DNA of 64,000 nucleotides, taken from contig OX387197.1 in assembly GCA_947561715.1 (NCBI GenBank), forward strand, positions 6,321,001-6,385,000. The letters are read 5' to 3'. Below the pieces are notes generated by a model. It worked only from the letters and a program-made list of their open reading frames with translations. It was not told where the DNA came from and did not search any database. Of this stretch, positions 27,124 through 39,112 are shown piece by piece. Within the stretch, counting starts at the first letter, position 1. Every line of letters starts with the position of its first letter. Source of the DNA: Ascidia mentula. Its lineage: Eukaryota > Chordata > Ascidiacea > Phlebobranchia > Ascidiidae. The position numbers and the translations under genes were made by a program.

Positions 27124-30100
27124 TCACGTTTTTGCCCGCGCAAAAAACATCTGCAAGGATGTATTGATTCGTGTATTTGAATTCAGTGATAAATCATTTA
27201 AAGCTATAGGAATTTGAATTTTAGAATTAAACAGAAAAATCAACAGCGGCGAACATGCACACGAAAAATGGACCATTTACTTAAAAACCGCAAACAACTG
27301 AGTACTTTTACCTTTAAATAAGCCCTGAACTCCTTTCCGTTAATTTCTCGAAGGGCTTGGCAATATTCCTGTGAAAAATAATTGAATAAATTTAAGTGAT
27401 AAAAAAGCCTTGGGATAAAATGGCGGCTTCAGATTTTGAAACATGAATCACCCCAAACACTTACATCAATCACAGGAGGCGACGTGTTCATGGAGGGAAG
27501 GTATTCATGCCTCAGGTAGTTTTCCAAGTCACAATCCTGCGAATGTAGAAAGTGTCGAGGGTTTGGTTGTTTTCGGAAATTCAATGGAATTGTTTTAGAC
27601 TGGTGACTTTCAACTTAAGACTTGCCCTACTTCCATAAACAAATTCATTTTCTCCAGTTTTACAACATATAAAAAGAAAAAAACAATATATATGTACATC
27701 GTCAGGCAAGATGCAAATATGTTTCGTTACAAAGAAATACAAATTTCCGTAAAAATTTTTGCGTTACGAAATTACCTTTTTGGCGTGGACCGTTTTGAGC
27801 AGATGGGCCGACTCTCCAAGGGCTAAAACCGTCTGGGCGTCCGCGAGGTCAAAGGTCGGTTTGAGTGGAGTCAAAAAACACAAAGGGACCACAGACTTGC
27901 GAACAAACTCCCAACGAGAAACGCTGTTACAAGACCCTGTGGAGAAAAAAAACGACATTTTAAACTTTCTGAAGGCGAACATTTAGTTCATGCAAGGAAT
28001 TGTATAGGTGGCACAATATCAACGTCCCATACAAAAGAATGTGAGCAACTTATGCAGTTGCACAAACATCTGAACCACTGTTTGGTCGCTGGTGCCCAAA
28101 CCTGGTCGAAAAAGCAAATATTTCAAAAACAACTCACGTGGCTGCAAATATACTGTAGTCCAACGTTTTATGCGGTTAAATTAAATAAACGCCCGCCAAT
28201 GTGACAAAACACTTATTTTCGAGCGGTTTATGAATGCCACCCAACGTTTCGCGATATATCGACGACAAAACGTTTGTAGAAATGAGAAAATCTCACCCCA
28301 CGCGTCGACAAGTTTCGACAGAACCGCGAAACAAATCTTCATCGATATCGGGTCCGGGAATTCCCCTGCTCCTTGAATCAAGGTGGACAGGACCATCTCA
28401 GTGTCGTGGGGTGCTGGAAGATGCAAAAAGAAACTGCGTTACGACGCAGCAGATGAAATTCACTTTCAAGTGAAAATTATCTTCTGCGGCAAAAATGTGC
28501 CCAAAGGTGTCTAAACATGCAACATGATTTGGTTGGTGCGTTATGGCTATAGGGTGTCATACTTGTACCAAGTAACAAGGGATGACTAGTTTCCGAAATC
28601 TTTGGAACGTAAGGTGTTTCGGCATGAGTTTCCAAAGTTGGGACTCCTAAAGCTGATACTGGATTGTTAGTGTCACAAGTTTTTTTCCTTGAAGTTTTCA
28701 AGCAGCTCATATTACTATGCCGCCTTTACCACGTATACTTTACTACCAGGTTCGGTTTCAGCATCCCACGAAAAAACACTAATTGTTCGTGGAGTTACAA
28801 TGGAGAAAAAGGGAGGCGGCAGGCCACTGTTGGTCAAAAAAGCACGCCAGTCGAGCAGAAGGTCGAATTTTCCCCGCGAAAAGAAACTTCCTATCGTTTT
28901 GCTTCGGGCTCGGTGGATTATATGCGAAGCGAAATCCCCCGGTATGGAGTTTTCCACTTTTGCGCACGTGTACAGGGTGATTTCTGTTGTGCAATCTATA
29001 CGGCAGCCGGGCTGTGATTTTGCACATTAAGATACGACAATAATACAATTAATTTTTTTTTACGGCACCGTCCAATCCCAAACCAATTACTGCAATAATG
29101 CTTTGGGCGTCATTTAATTCTCCCTTCCAGACTATTTGCTTGCCTCGTTTTGTCAGTATAATCACGTGCTTACGCATTCACAATGATTGGGTAATTACAA
29201 TTTTTGCCCATCGACATTGCTTTCCTCTACAATTCTGCTTATATTGCGTTTTCATTTTCATGTTCGTGTGTTTACCTTTTTACACATTACCGCTACATCC
29301 GACTTAGTTCAGCCACCCATCCGGTCAGCTACTCGACAACCATTGTTTGGTTCTTAGCTGTACCTTTCGTCTCACATATAATGTTTAAAAAATTGTGCAA
29401 TTTATGATGACGAAAAATAAACAAATCTTGAATCTTGAATCTTGAATCTTGAATCTTACATTTTTTTAAAACAATTTTTTTTTTTGTCAAGGACAATGAA
29501 AGTTACAAGTAAATAAAGTCTATATGGAATGAACTATTTCGTGGTCTCAGAGGTCAATATGCTAATCCCTAAGACTTATATGCAAATTAGGAAAGTGGAA
29601 CACCGTATTGACAGTGATGAAAGATTGCAACATGATTCGCAACAGACAAACCGAATCTAATTAAGTTGGATTGAATCGTTTGAAAATTAGGGAAACGCCG
29701 AAGCAATGCTGGACCATAACTTGCCTTCCACTGAATATGAAAAACAGTGGTGTTTGTAACGTAATGTACCTACAGTCTTTAATCTTTTGCATAACATACC
29801 ACTAAATTGCCCGAACATTAAGATGCAAGATTTGTGCTAATTTTCAAGAGCAGTGTCTCAGAAAATATGCAATTTGTCTATTTTTCAGATTCCTTAGCAA
29901 ATATTTTTAAATTACATCTGGCGTACAACAGCCAAAACTATTTGCTTGCTGTACCTTTTATCGATAGTAAACGAAATTTACTTTGTCGAAGTATTACCCC
30001 GGCGACATCGTTGGAAACCAGAGCAAAAAGAAACTGAAAGTAGGAACGTCGGATCATGCGAGCGTCGTCGTCACTAGGTGCCGCAGCGGCGTCGCCATTG

Positions 30101-33100
30101 TGATGTGACAATTGTTCAAAAACAGCTCGCACAACCAGCATGAATACTTCTTGAAGAAATGGCTCAATGAGTTTCTGCGAGAAAGTTGGTTTTAAAGTAC
30201 AACATCCACCGAACAAATGTTCATTCGCTAGTCTTTTCTAGATGTTTTTAACTACACAAATTCCGTCGTTTGTAAAGTACGTTTATGGCCGTATTTTGGT
30301 AACGATAAGGCTTTGAAACAGTTAAAAACCATTTGTGTATTCCAGTGTTTCCCAGCTAGACTCCATGAGCTATACTATCTCGTTTAAGCAAAACCAGTTG
30401 AACAATCTGACAATTTTGGTTAAAAACCTACATGTTAACTTTTCTAAAGTTTTAGCAGTTCTTTATTAACTTACATAACATTTTGGAGTTTCGCGGAGGA
30501 AAACACTGGTGTATAAAAAGCTCTTCTTACAACTCCAATGTGGTTCTTAAAAATTCACCTTAAACTTGTTGACAATCTGGTTCAGCAAAGGTATGAAGTC
30601 GTGCAAGGAACGTGATTGGTTGTTTGAGATGAGGTGGCGCACTGTGATTGGTACAAACGGAAGCACCTCGTCCTCCATGCATATGACCATACGGTGGAGA
30701 TACTGGCGGACACCTGGAGATTTTAACAGGGTACATCTATTATCAGTGAAGTCTATTGTATTCCTATTAAGTACACGAACGATTATTAAGTTAGTCATAG
30801 TTGTGTCTTAATTCCTTTTTTTAATTTTAATAATGTTAAATGGAATTTGTTGAAAAATGGAATTTGGGGAAAAAATAAAAAATAGAATTTAACAATTTAA
30901 ATCGGGCTTCGAGTTCGGAGCAGGTTATTAAAAAATATCAAAATGGCAAAAACTTTTACCAATGACAGGACAGGATGTTTCTATTGCCTGATAGCACAAG
31001 GCGAAATATTAAACAAGCGCAAGTTCGAAACATTTCCAGTGTGCGAATAAATCTTGTCAAAAATGGTTTTTGTTTTGGTATATGGGTTGGCCTTTGGCGC
31101 TTGAACGGTGCTGTCATAACGTTGTGAGGTATCTACCTGTATCATACAGTATATACACTCACCTGTGTGGAGTATTTGTTTGTGCACGCTCGTATCCAAA
31201 GCAGAGAGAAACACTTTGAGGGTATCGGTGTAGACGTGCGCACAACCCGACTGACTCATCGTCTGTTTATTGCTGAATGCTTTGCTCGTGCGACTGAAAC
31301 GCAAAGAAAACGGTTACGAAATTATCTTGCAGCAACATTAAGAGATTCGAATGTGAAATTTAACTGGAAATTTAGTTACGAATACCAACAAAACGTTCTG
31401 TGTGGGCAACAACAATGCTGATTGATACTTTTTTGTGGAACATAGAAACTTCAGATCAGTTTATAGAAGACGAGGAGAAGAAAACAGCAAAATTATATTT
31501 AGTTTCTTCTCCAGTTTCACCATCACTCACTGCACCCACCTTGCATAAGACATGGCGTAGTTTAGCGTGGTAGCAATAACTTCACTTTCCCTCGTTTTAT
31601 TATCCTGCCCGTTATCCGGAATCGAATCTTCCGTCGCTGCCACCTGTTGCATCTTGGCCACTAGAGGGCTAAACTCAGCCACCAGGGGTCGCAGTAGGGC
31701 AGTCATAAGCTCGGCTTTCTTCTCCCCGCTGAAGCTGCTGTTAACCACGACGTTGCCAGCAAGTTCGTAGACGAAGAGCTGGTCGTCACGTGATAGAGCG
31801 CGTTCCGAAACATTGCCCTGTGGTATGAAAGGCACGGTATGACGTCACTGCACGCGGACAATGTTGATTGGTTAGTTGACGATTTACTACATCCAACATG
31901 CGTTACTTGCAGGCCAGGGCAAAATAATGTTTAGAAAATATTCTTAATGGCAGTGTTCAAAATCCAAGCAAGAAAATAAGAGAAAAAACGCTCCTACAGA
32001 ATAAGTTCAAGAATTTAAATTATTAAGTTCGAAAATGTTCTTGGAGTAATTTAAACGTCACGTCCGTGTCCTTGGAATTAACTGTAGACTTTGTAGTGGA
32101 AATCAAAAGAATGTCCAACCGCGAACCAGCAAAGTAAGATATATATACCACTGTTTGGAAGCAGGTTGAACATATTAAAACCCGATACTTACCGACTCAA
32201 GCACAAGAAGACTTTCAATTCCGGAAAGAATTTGTTCCGCAAACGGAGTCAATTGCTTGCCCACCGTCTTGACAAATCTGTTAAACATTAAGCCACGATT
32301 TAGTTTAGCACATCCTCTTATAATAGTAAGACGTTGGTTTGCAACCATTTCTTGTATTGTTTTTTATAGACACTAAGAATGCTTGCTACAAAAGCAAGAT
32401 ATATTTGTCTTACATACCAAGACTGACAGATTTTAGCCTGAAATTAACGTTTTTGGGATTGTGACGAAATTACACGGAAGATGGAAATCGTAGGGGCTCA
32501 GTTGCAACAGAATGAGAAATAATTCACAGAATCAATTAACAAGCGGTTTTTGCAACTGAGACACAATAATGGATTTTCTTCGTACGATTCGCAGAATAAC
32601 TGCAACCGACGACGCGAACATATTTCTGTTCGTATAATTCACGTTTACTAAATTAGGATACGGGTGACCAAAATCTCAAAGCACCCAGGCTATGAATCCA
32701 CATCGGGCAAGCGTGTTTGTTTTTGAAATACGGCCGTGGAATTTTTGGCCTTACGAAATCCGTATTTTCATACCTTGCACTTGTTCTCAGGCTAAAACAT
32801 TTATGCAATCAACGTATGATACAATTCTGGGTAACTTTTATCTATGCGCTTTTGTTTGCCATAACAAGCGCCTTTAATCTTGCATGTTTTCAGACTTATA
32901 TTGTAAATTGCGTGAATATATTTCGGAAATGGAAGTTTATGAATCACATAAGTATTGTAGGTTGCCGCAAACTCCAATAAAACGCTCTTCGTATTCCCAG
33001 GTGAGAACAATTGGCCTAAGCACATATACTGGTGGTAGTATCACAAAAATCATACTTTTGCGACCGCCTTTCTGTCTTATATGCATCAACAAACACACCA

Positions 33101-36100
33101 GATCAACCCTCATCAAATCGCCACAAACAAATGTGTACGAACCTGGAAAACAGATAGGCACAACGACTCCGAACTTTGGGGCAGGTGGATCTCAATCCAC
33201 GGTGATCGAGGAATGCCTGCGTGGCGCTCGCTACCACTTGGTATTGACTTCCATCTGTTGAAGCTACCGGAAAGAATCGGTCATACCTCACTACCGTCTC
33301 GAAGAACTGGAGGCGAACAGCGGAGTGTGGATGGTTGCTCACTTCGCTGGTTACCAGCTGTAAGTTTACCAGCTTTTTATGTGAATAACTTCAATGCAGA
33401 TAGTAGCATAAAAAACAATTTTTCCGAAACCCGAGTGTTATGAAATCACAATTACAGTGGTAATTATAATGCAACATTTGATGTAACATACACTAGACTT
33501 GGACAATTGCCCTTGTCTAAGCAACAGCAAAAATAATCCAGTGCAATATATACAGCTATACACATGCTAAAGAACAATGCCACCAATTTTTTTTGTCTTA
33601 CCTGAGTCATCATCTCATACAGAGGGAAGTTTTTGCCCTTTTCAGTTGAGAAATGAGCGCTGAGATTTGACGGCAGAGATTCACCCAGCATATATAACGC
33701 TCTGTGAATTACATTACATGATAACTGTTCCATTATAGCTGCGTGTGTTGGATAGATTTTTTTTTTGGATATTACTAAGTTTATCTGCATAATTCAATTT
33801 GCAAAATAAAACAGAGGCATAAATGACTTTTTTTTGTCTGCGCAATAAACCAATATTTGTAACTTTTTGTAAACATAAATATAACATTTTATCATAAACA
33901 ACAGAGCCCATGTGACTAAAGTTAAATATTTCCAATAAACTAACATTTCATAGAGAATCTTAATTGGGAAAGGTTAAGTCACAGTCAAAACAATCATAAA
34001 AAATCTAAGCTCAGTCGAATGGGATTTGTTGTTTATCATTTATTCAATCCTTTTTTTCGGAAAATAGGGCTTATTGCAACGAAGAGGAATATAATTTTTT
34101 GTGCAAAAATCAAAAACTCATACCTAATTGCCACTTCAACATCATTAAATGGGACGGTTTGCCATTGTGAGAGTGTGTCTAAGAGAAGACTTTGGACATT
34201 ACGTAAAACTAGTTCCGGAACCAGAAGGGCCAAGTTGTCGTAGATGACCTTCAAACTTTTCAAATACTCTTGGAACTCAATTTCTTCCTCACCCTGGGAA
34301 TAAATATTAGGAGAGTTTAAATATAATTTTAACACAATGAGCAATAACTTATTATTTTTAGAATGATGAAAATTTAACACACTTGGAAAGCAGTGGTAAC
34401 AAATGGGTTTTAGTTTGTTTTATGTTTTCCATATCAGTTAAAACAGCCATCATGAGGTTTGCAGGCTTGGCAGACCAGGCAATGCAGCCTAGCTGGATCA
34501 GCCACTTTTTCCTGACAAGTCGGAGCAAGATTTGAAAAATCAAGCTCCTGGAGGGTTTTGAACTCCTGACCCTGGGCTAACCTGGCCCAACGCTCCACCA
34601 ACTGAGCTACAGGAGCTCAGTGGTTTTGGAGGGTATATTGTGGCCAAGGTACACTGGTGTGCAACCATTACTGTGTTAGTTCAAACAGTTGTTGATTTTT
34701 GAAATGCACTGTGTTGCAACGGATGTCAAGGTTATAACTTCCTCAAATTCGCACAACGTGTTTCCACAAATTTCCGTAACCGAATTACAGAAAATTACAA
34801 ACTCAATAACAAACTAAATTTTTAGAAAGCACCTTGTGGTTTTATTTCAAACAGATGCAACAATGAAAAAAAATATTTTGCTAACCTCATTCTCAAATTG
34901 ATAGTCGACATCGTATTTTAGTTTCTTTACAACCACAAGAAACAATTCATTGAAGAGGGTTTCCTTATCTGCACCAAGTCTGTTTGCAACAACAATACAA
35001 TAAAGGGTCCAGTCCAGGGCCATGTTTCAAGTTAAAAATGTTTTCTTCCCATATGTCACAAGGCTCCAGTCAAAGTATATTTGATATTAGAACAATACAA
35101 CATTTATGTTGAGACACAGTTTATTTTATAAAAACATGCTTTGCCAATAAGCATAACTAGCTCTTATATTCTAAAAAGAACTGGAGATGATTTTTATTGA
35201 AACATATTTTTATAAAATAAACTGCGTTTTGACATTACTTTAACATTCTGAAATAAATTCTATTGTTCTCAACCTGTTTTATGTATGGAAGTAACATTAG
35301 AAACAAAGTTATTTGTACAAGAAAGCTGTAATATTTCCACATTATATTAAAATTACAAAATTTTATGTCACAACACGAAACAAACTTCCCCCTGACAGCA
35401 CAAATGTTTGATTTATTTTTTTCATGTTTATAATCAGTCTTATTCGTGACAGTTAAAGCAATACTGTGAAATCAACCCACGATTGCATATCATGTTGTTT
35501 ATAACACTCTTTATGAGACATTGGAACAGCCCTGAAATTTGAAAATGTTAAAATTATAAAGTAATATTAAAACAAACCAAGCATTTTTTTACAAAAGTTT
35601 CAACAGCAATTGTAACAGACAGCTATGTAGATGTTGTTTTATTAGAAAAATATATTTTTTGACAAGAATGCTGATAGCCATAAGGTGCACAATTTATAGC
35701 CTGCCAGTAAACCATGATTAATTGAGCTAGTATTTTAACCCAAACATACTTTACGACAAACATACCCTTGCGTTTTCTTTTGCATGTCAATAAAATCTCT
35801 CATAAAGTCGATACACTGCGCCGAGACATCGTCGTCTTCATGTCCAAACATTTTTACACAAGTTGGAATTTTTGATTCAATAGCAGCAAGCAGCATTGAG
35901 GCCTCTTCTTGATTGTTGCCGTTTGCAGGACTGGTTTTAATCAACCTAAAAATAACTTTGTATTACAATAAGAAATAGTACCTCACGATGGCATAGAATT
36001 TGCTTTTTTAATGCACGCGTTATGTGCAGCTCTTATCATTTACTCAACATGGTCAGAGTTATGGCACAGCAACATTTTTTGCAGCAACTATTTTTTTATA

Positions 36101-38535
36101 CAACTACAAAAATTGGGTATTGGGTAAAGATTTAACAAATTTACTTACTTGTTCCATGATGCAATGAGTGTTGAGACCATTGCAGAAACTAATCGTGAGA
36201 GTTTTATGATCAAATCAATTTCATCATCACCCTGCAACAATATGTAAAAATTCTTGTCATCCAAAAATTTCACCACAACTGTTAAGTTGCAGAAAGACAC
36301 ATTTCTCATTAAATTATTTTATAGATATACGATATTATTTCACCTACGATGACATAGAACAGAGTGGCCCAAAACACTAACATGACTTCTTGCAGCATCA
36401 AGAGCACGTCACAATATTCATACATCATCACATTTTAAACCATATTTATATTTTTTAAATAATTTTTCAAAGTTGTCAGAGAGAAAACTTAAGTAGTACG
36501 TTGTGTTGGCAGACTCCATCGCTCACATCTTTTTTAATTAATACTGTAAGCCTAATTTTTATACTTTTTATATACTCGCAACCTACTTGCTTGCACTAAA
36601 ACAGGATTGCAGCACCTGATACTCACAAACTAAGACCACCTTCACATAGAATATCATACCTCAATTGTTAAGATTTTGGAGGCCATTAGAGCACCCCACA
36701 AAGTTTCAATTAGTGCAAGTTTGTCGATAGGTAACATTCCCTTCAGTGCAATTTCTCTTAGACACTCACAAGCAGCTTCTCTTGTCGTAATAGAATATGT
36801 TGGCCCCAGAAAATTGTAGATCAACTCCATGAATCTGGACACAATTGCACTGTGCATAACCAACCAATAAACAGTAGATATATGTACATTCATTGCCCAG
36901 TTACAATAATGTGGATCTTTATTGCAGGCAAACAAATACAATGCTTGCCGTATTTACCTAATCAAATGCCGCCCATATAGGTCCGCACATAAAGGTATAA
37001 TAATTCTCAGCCTTACAAATGTCAAGGACAAATTTTGTTAACAGCAGTTCACAATCAAACACATTTTTCTGAATAATATATACCTGTGATTGGCAATTAG
37101 GTTGATGTCGATCCAGTTAATGTACGCTCCCACCACTTGGAGGCACAACACAATGCATTGAGACTGCTTGTAGTTGCATAAAATGGCAAACCATGAATCG
37201 ACCATCCGAACTACACATCGTTCACGCATGGTGTCTTTTAACCGTTGGTTGTGACCTTGTACCTAATAAACACCATCAAATTATCAATATTGTAGTATCC
37301 ACAGCACAGAAATATTTGGCATTTAAAACCAAAATATTTTTGTGAATATTAACAGCTTAGAAATATTGGTAGAATGTTTTCATCTACTAAAATGCTGCCA
37401 ATTCGTATTTGTATGAAAATCAAAATATCAAGTACACATACATAGTACTGAAATTTTGAGCAATATCTCTATATTAAAGTAATTTGATTTTAACAATTTT
37501 TTGTTTAATACAAATTAAGTTCAAACAAACCTCAGTTGTGTGGTCAATAGTTCTATCAACAACCTCTGAGTCAATTGCAAGCAAAATGCGCAAATACATA
37601 TCTCGCCCCTTGTCCGACACGCTCTCGCCAAAGGGGTTCTCCCCCAGAGAGGTGAACATGACATCATTGATAAAAGTTGTCCATTGGGTGAGATACTCCT
37701 TAGCAAATGTCAACGCAAAGACTTGTGCCGCTTTGTTGCGCAGATATGTGGGGAGCTCTCGCGTTGCCTGCTTGCTCTGAAAAGGTTGAAAAAAGGACAC
37801 ATAAATATACAAGTTTTTTGGGAAAACAGTAAATAATTTGCAGCTTTGTTAACTCTCAATTCACACAATACAACTTGTCATTTCAAAAAAGAAGCTCAAT
37901 GTAGGAGTTATTATTTATGATTAGGTGCAGGACTTGTTTTGGACAGTCTTCTGTGGCATTAAAAATATTAATGTGTTTCTGAAACAAGTATGTACAGTAA
38001 CTTACATAATTTTGTAGCCACATTAGCAGAGCTGCGCGGAGTCCATCTGTTAAATTCTGCGGCAAAACATCATGACGGCTCTTGATTTGATGTTCCAAAA
38101 CCTGTGTAACACAAAAAATACCTGCCATGGTTTTCAACCTTTCCACTGAAATAATTGCACTGCGCCCTACAAAGAACCAGATGTTGTCGGACTAGCAGTA
38201 AATTTACAAGATATATATTTTGTCATGTAAAAAAAATGTAATTTACACTATAATTACTCAGATCTGTCAACAAACCTGCCACAGAAAAAAGTTGACATGA
38301 TCTTCTGCATAGTTTCCCTGTGCAAGGCATGTTGCACATATTTCAATACCCTGATTGGAAGACTTTATTTGCTCAAAATAAGCAACAGCCTATGAAAAGT
38401 AAAATCTCGAATGAAAGGGCTGCACCAACATAATACAATTCACTTACTTTTAATATTTATACTTGCAATACTTACTTTGGAATGGGTGTATTGGTCAGCC
38501 ATGGGTCCAAGACCCCTTATAACCTCGTCATCCAT
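27124..38535 (-). CDS. XPOT: exportin-T (tRNA nuclear exportin), complete, 22 exons
   Basis: Karyopherin-beta family receptor that carries mature tRNA out of the nucleus with Ran-GTP. Exons in gene order: 38535-38476, 38389-38276, 38101-38006, 37776-37531, 37262-37084, 36834-36660, 36231-36149, 35945-35766, 34979-34886, 34293-34124, 33701-33602, 33357-33143, 32277-32193, 31817-31540, 31293-31163, 30713-30559, 30174-29982, 28413-28297, 27936-27776, 27536-27465, 27368-27312, 27150-27124 (TGA). All borders are AG...GT and phases stay consistent, giving about 995 residues against about 960 in vertebrates. Diagnostic stretches in order: LRNKAAQVFAL (importin-beta N-terminal region), VVGAYINWIDINLIAN, FFETVVRYDRFF, AFLDHRGLR, FSNKQTMSQSGC, VICMEDEVLPFVP, PTFDLADAQTVLAL, and a last exon reading MFFARAKT against a family ending near VFFQRAKP. 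A second in-frame ATG lies three codons upstream at 38544. I chose the inner one because MDDE matches the family. A possible trans-splice acceptor (TTTTGTCAG) lies about 30 bases upstream. It diverges from RPL18A. Confidence 0.95.
29424..29457 (+). repeat. (AATCTTG)n tail in XPOT intron 17, possible LINE 3' end
   Basis: About five units of the heptamer AATCTTG follow GACGAAAAATAAACA. A short 3'-terminal tandem tail behind an AATAAA-like motif is typical of CR1/L2-type non-LTR retrotransposons. The preceding roughly 350 bases (29050-29423) could be the 3' UTR of such an element on the plus strand, antisense to XPOT. I found no reverse-transcriptase frame, so the LINE origin is inference. Confidence 0.5.
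34391..34624 (-). mobile_element. full-length tRNA-derived SINE, 220 bp, in XPOT intron 9
   Basis: Element body 34398-34617, read on the minus strand, flanked by exact 7-bp duplications CAGTGGT (34391-34397 and 34618-34624). The head (about 34617-34545) starts GCTCCTGTAGCTCAGTTGG and ends CCAGGAGC. It has a perfect 7-bp acceptor stem, an intact D-arm and A box, and a B-box-like GAGTTCAAAACCC. The anticodon arm does not fit (no T at position 33, shifted stem), so this is not a working tRNA. The head is followed by a linker, the conserved block GTGGCTGATCCAGCTAGG (shared with 8192-8248 and 22978-23032), and an A-rich end. Ciona SINEs (Cics type) are a plausible family; not compared. Confidence 0.8.
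35117..35224. repeat. inverted repeat, 108 bp, in XPOT intron 8
   Basis: The 22-base arm starting CAGTTTATTTTATAAAAA (35117-35138) is reverse-complementary, with one mismatch, to the arm ending at 35224. It is probably a very small MITE or its remnant. No target duplication is clear. Confidence 0.6.
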
Positions 38536-38544
38536 TGCTTGCAT

Positions 38545-39112
38545 TGCACAAATGCTTTTCCATAAACAATGGACCTGACAAAAGATTACAGGCCGGTTTT
38601 TATACTAACCTTACATACAACATTCAAAACATAAACCTTACGCAACACAATATCAGCAAAACACACAACGCATCACGCCGAAGGGTAAAACCTATGGTAA
38701 AACCCAAACAAACAGAACAACGTGACGTTACGTTGACAAAATCCTCCCGGTGTCGCTGTTCGCCTTATCTTATTGCAATATATAGGCACAAATTTATTTA
38801 CTTCTCATTTCTGTGTATATACAAAATATATGCCATTTTATCTAATTACAATTTGGTTGATTTTGGGAGACACACAAATCATGCCGCAGCATGCCGCGGA
38901 TCGATTTAGAAAATAAATGCACTTACGATCATCAATTAAAAACAAACAAAAAAATATTTTATTGCTTTTTTTTTAACTAAAATGCTTAATTATGTCTACA
39001 TTTTCGTCAGTTTTTCATGACCCCAACACAAATTAAAAAATTCATCCCACAGTTCCGTGCGCCAACATGTTGCTGTTCGGGTCTTTTTGCCAGGTTTCAA
39101 CGAACGGCAAGC
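38545..39112. promoter_or_regulatory. divergent promoter region between XPOT and RPL18A
   Basis: The start codons of XPOT (minus) and RPL18A (plus) are 577 bp apart and point away from each other, so both promoters must lie here unless one gene starts by trans-splicing. The RPL18A side contains GTCTTTTTGCCAGG (39081-39094). That can be read either as a TCT/5'-TOP initiator typical of ribosomal protein genes or as a pyrimidine tract plus AG acceptor for a trans-spliced leader. No TATA box is evident. Confidence 0.6.

Noticed and set aside
28664..29030. Overlapping open frames of 113-117 codons in XPOT intron 17
   Set aside because: They lie between XPOT exons 17 and 18, overlap in several frames on both strands and show no domain. 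They are intronic noise.
34545..34617. tRNA gene on the minus strand
   Set aside because: The acceptor stem and D-arm are good, but the anticodon arm is shifted and lacks T33, the T-stem has mismatches, and the unit continues into a SINE body with target duplications. It is a tRNA-derived SINE head.
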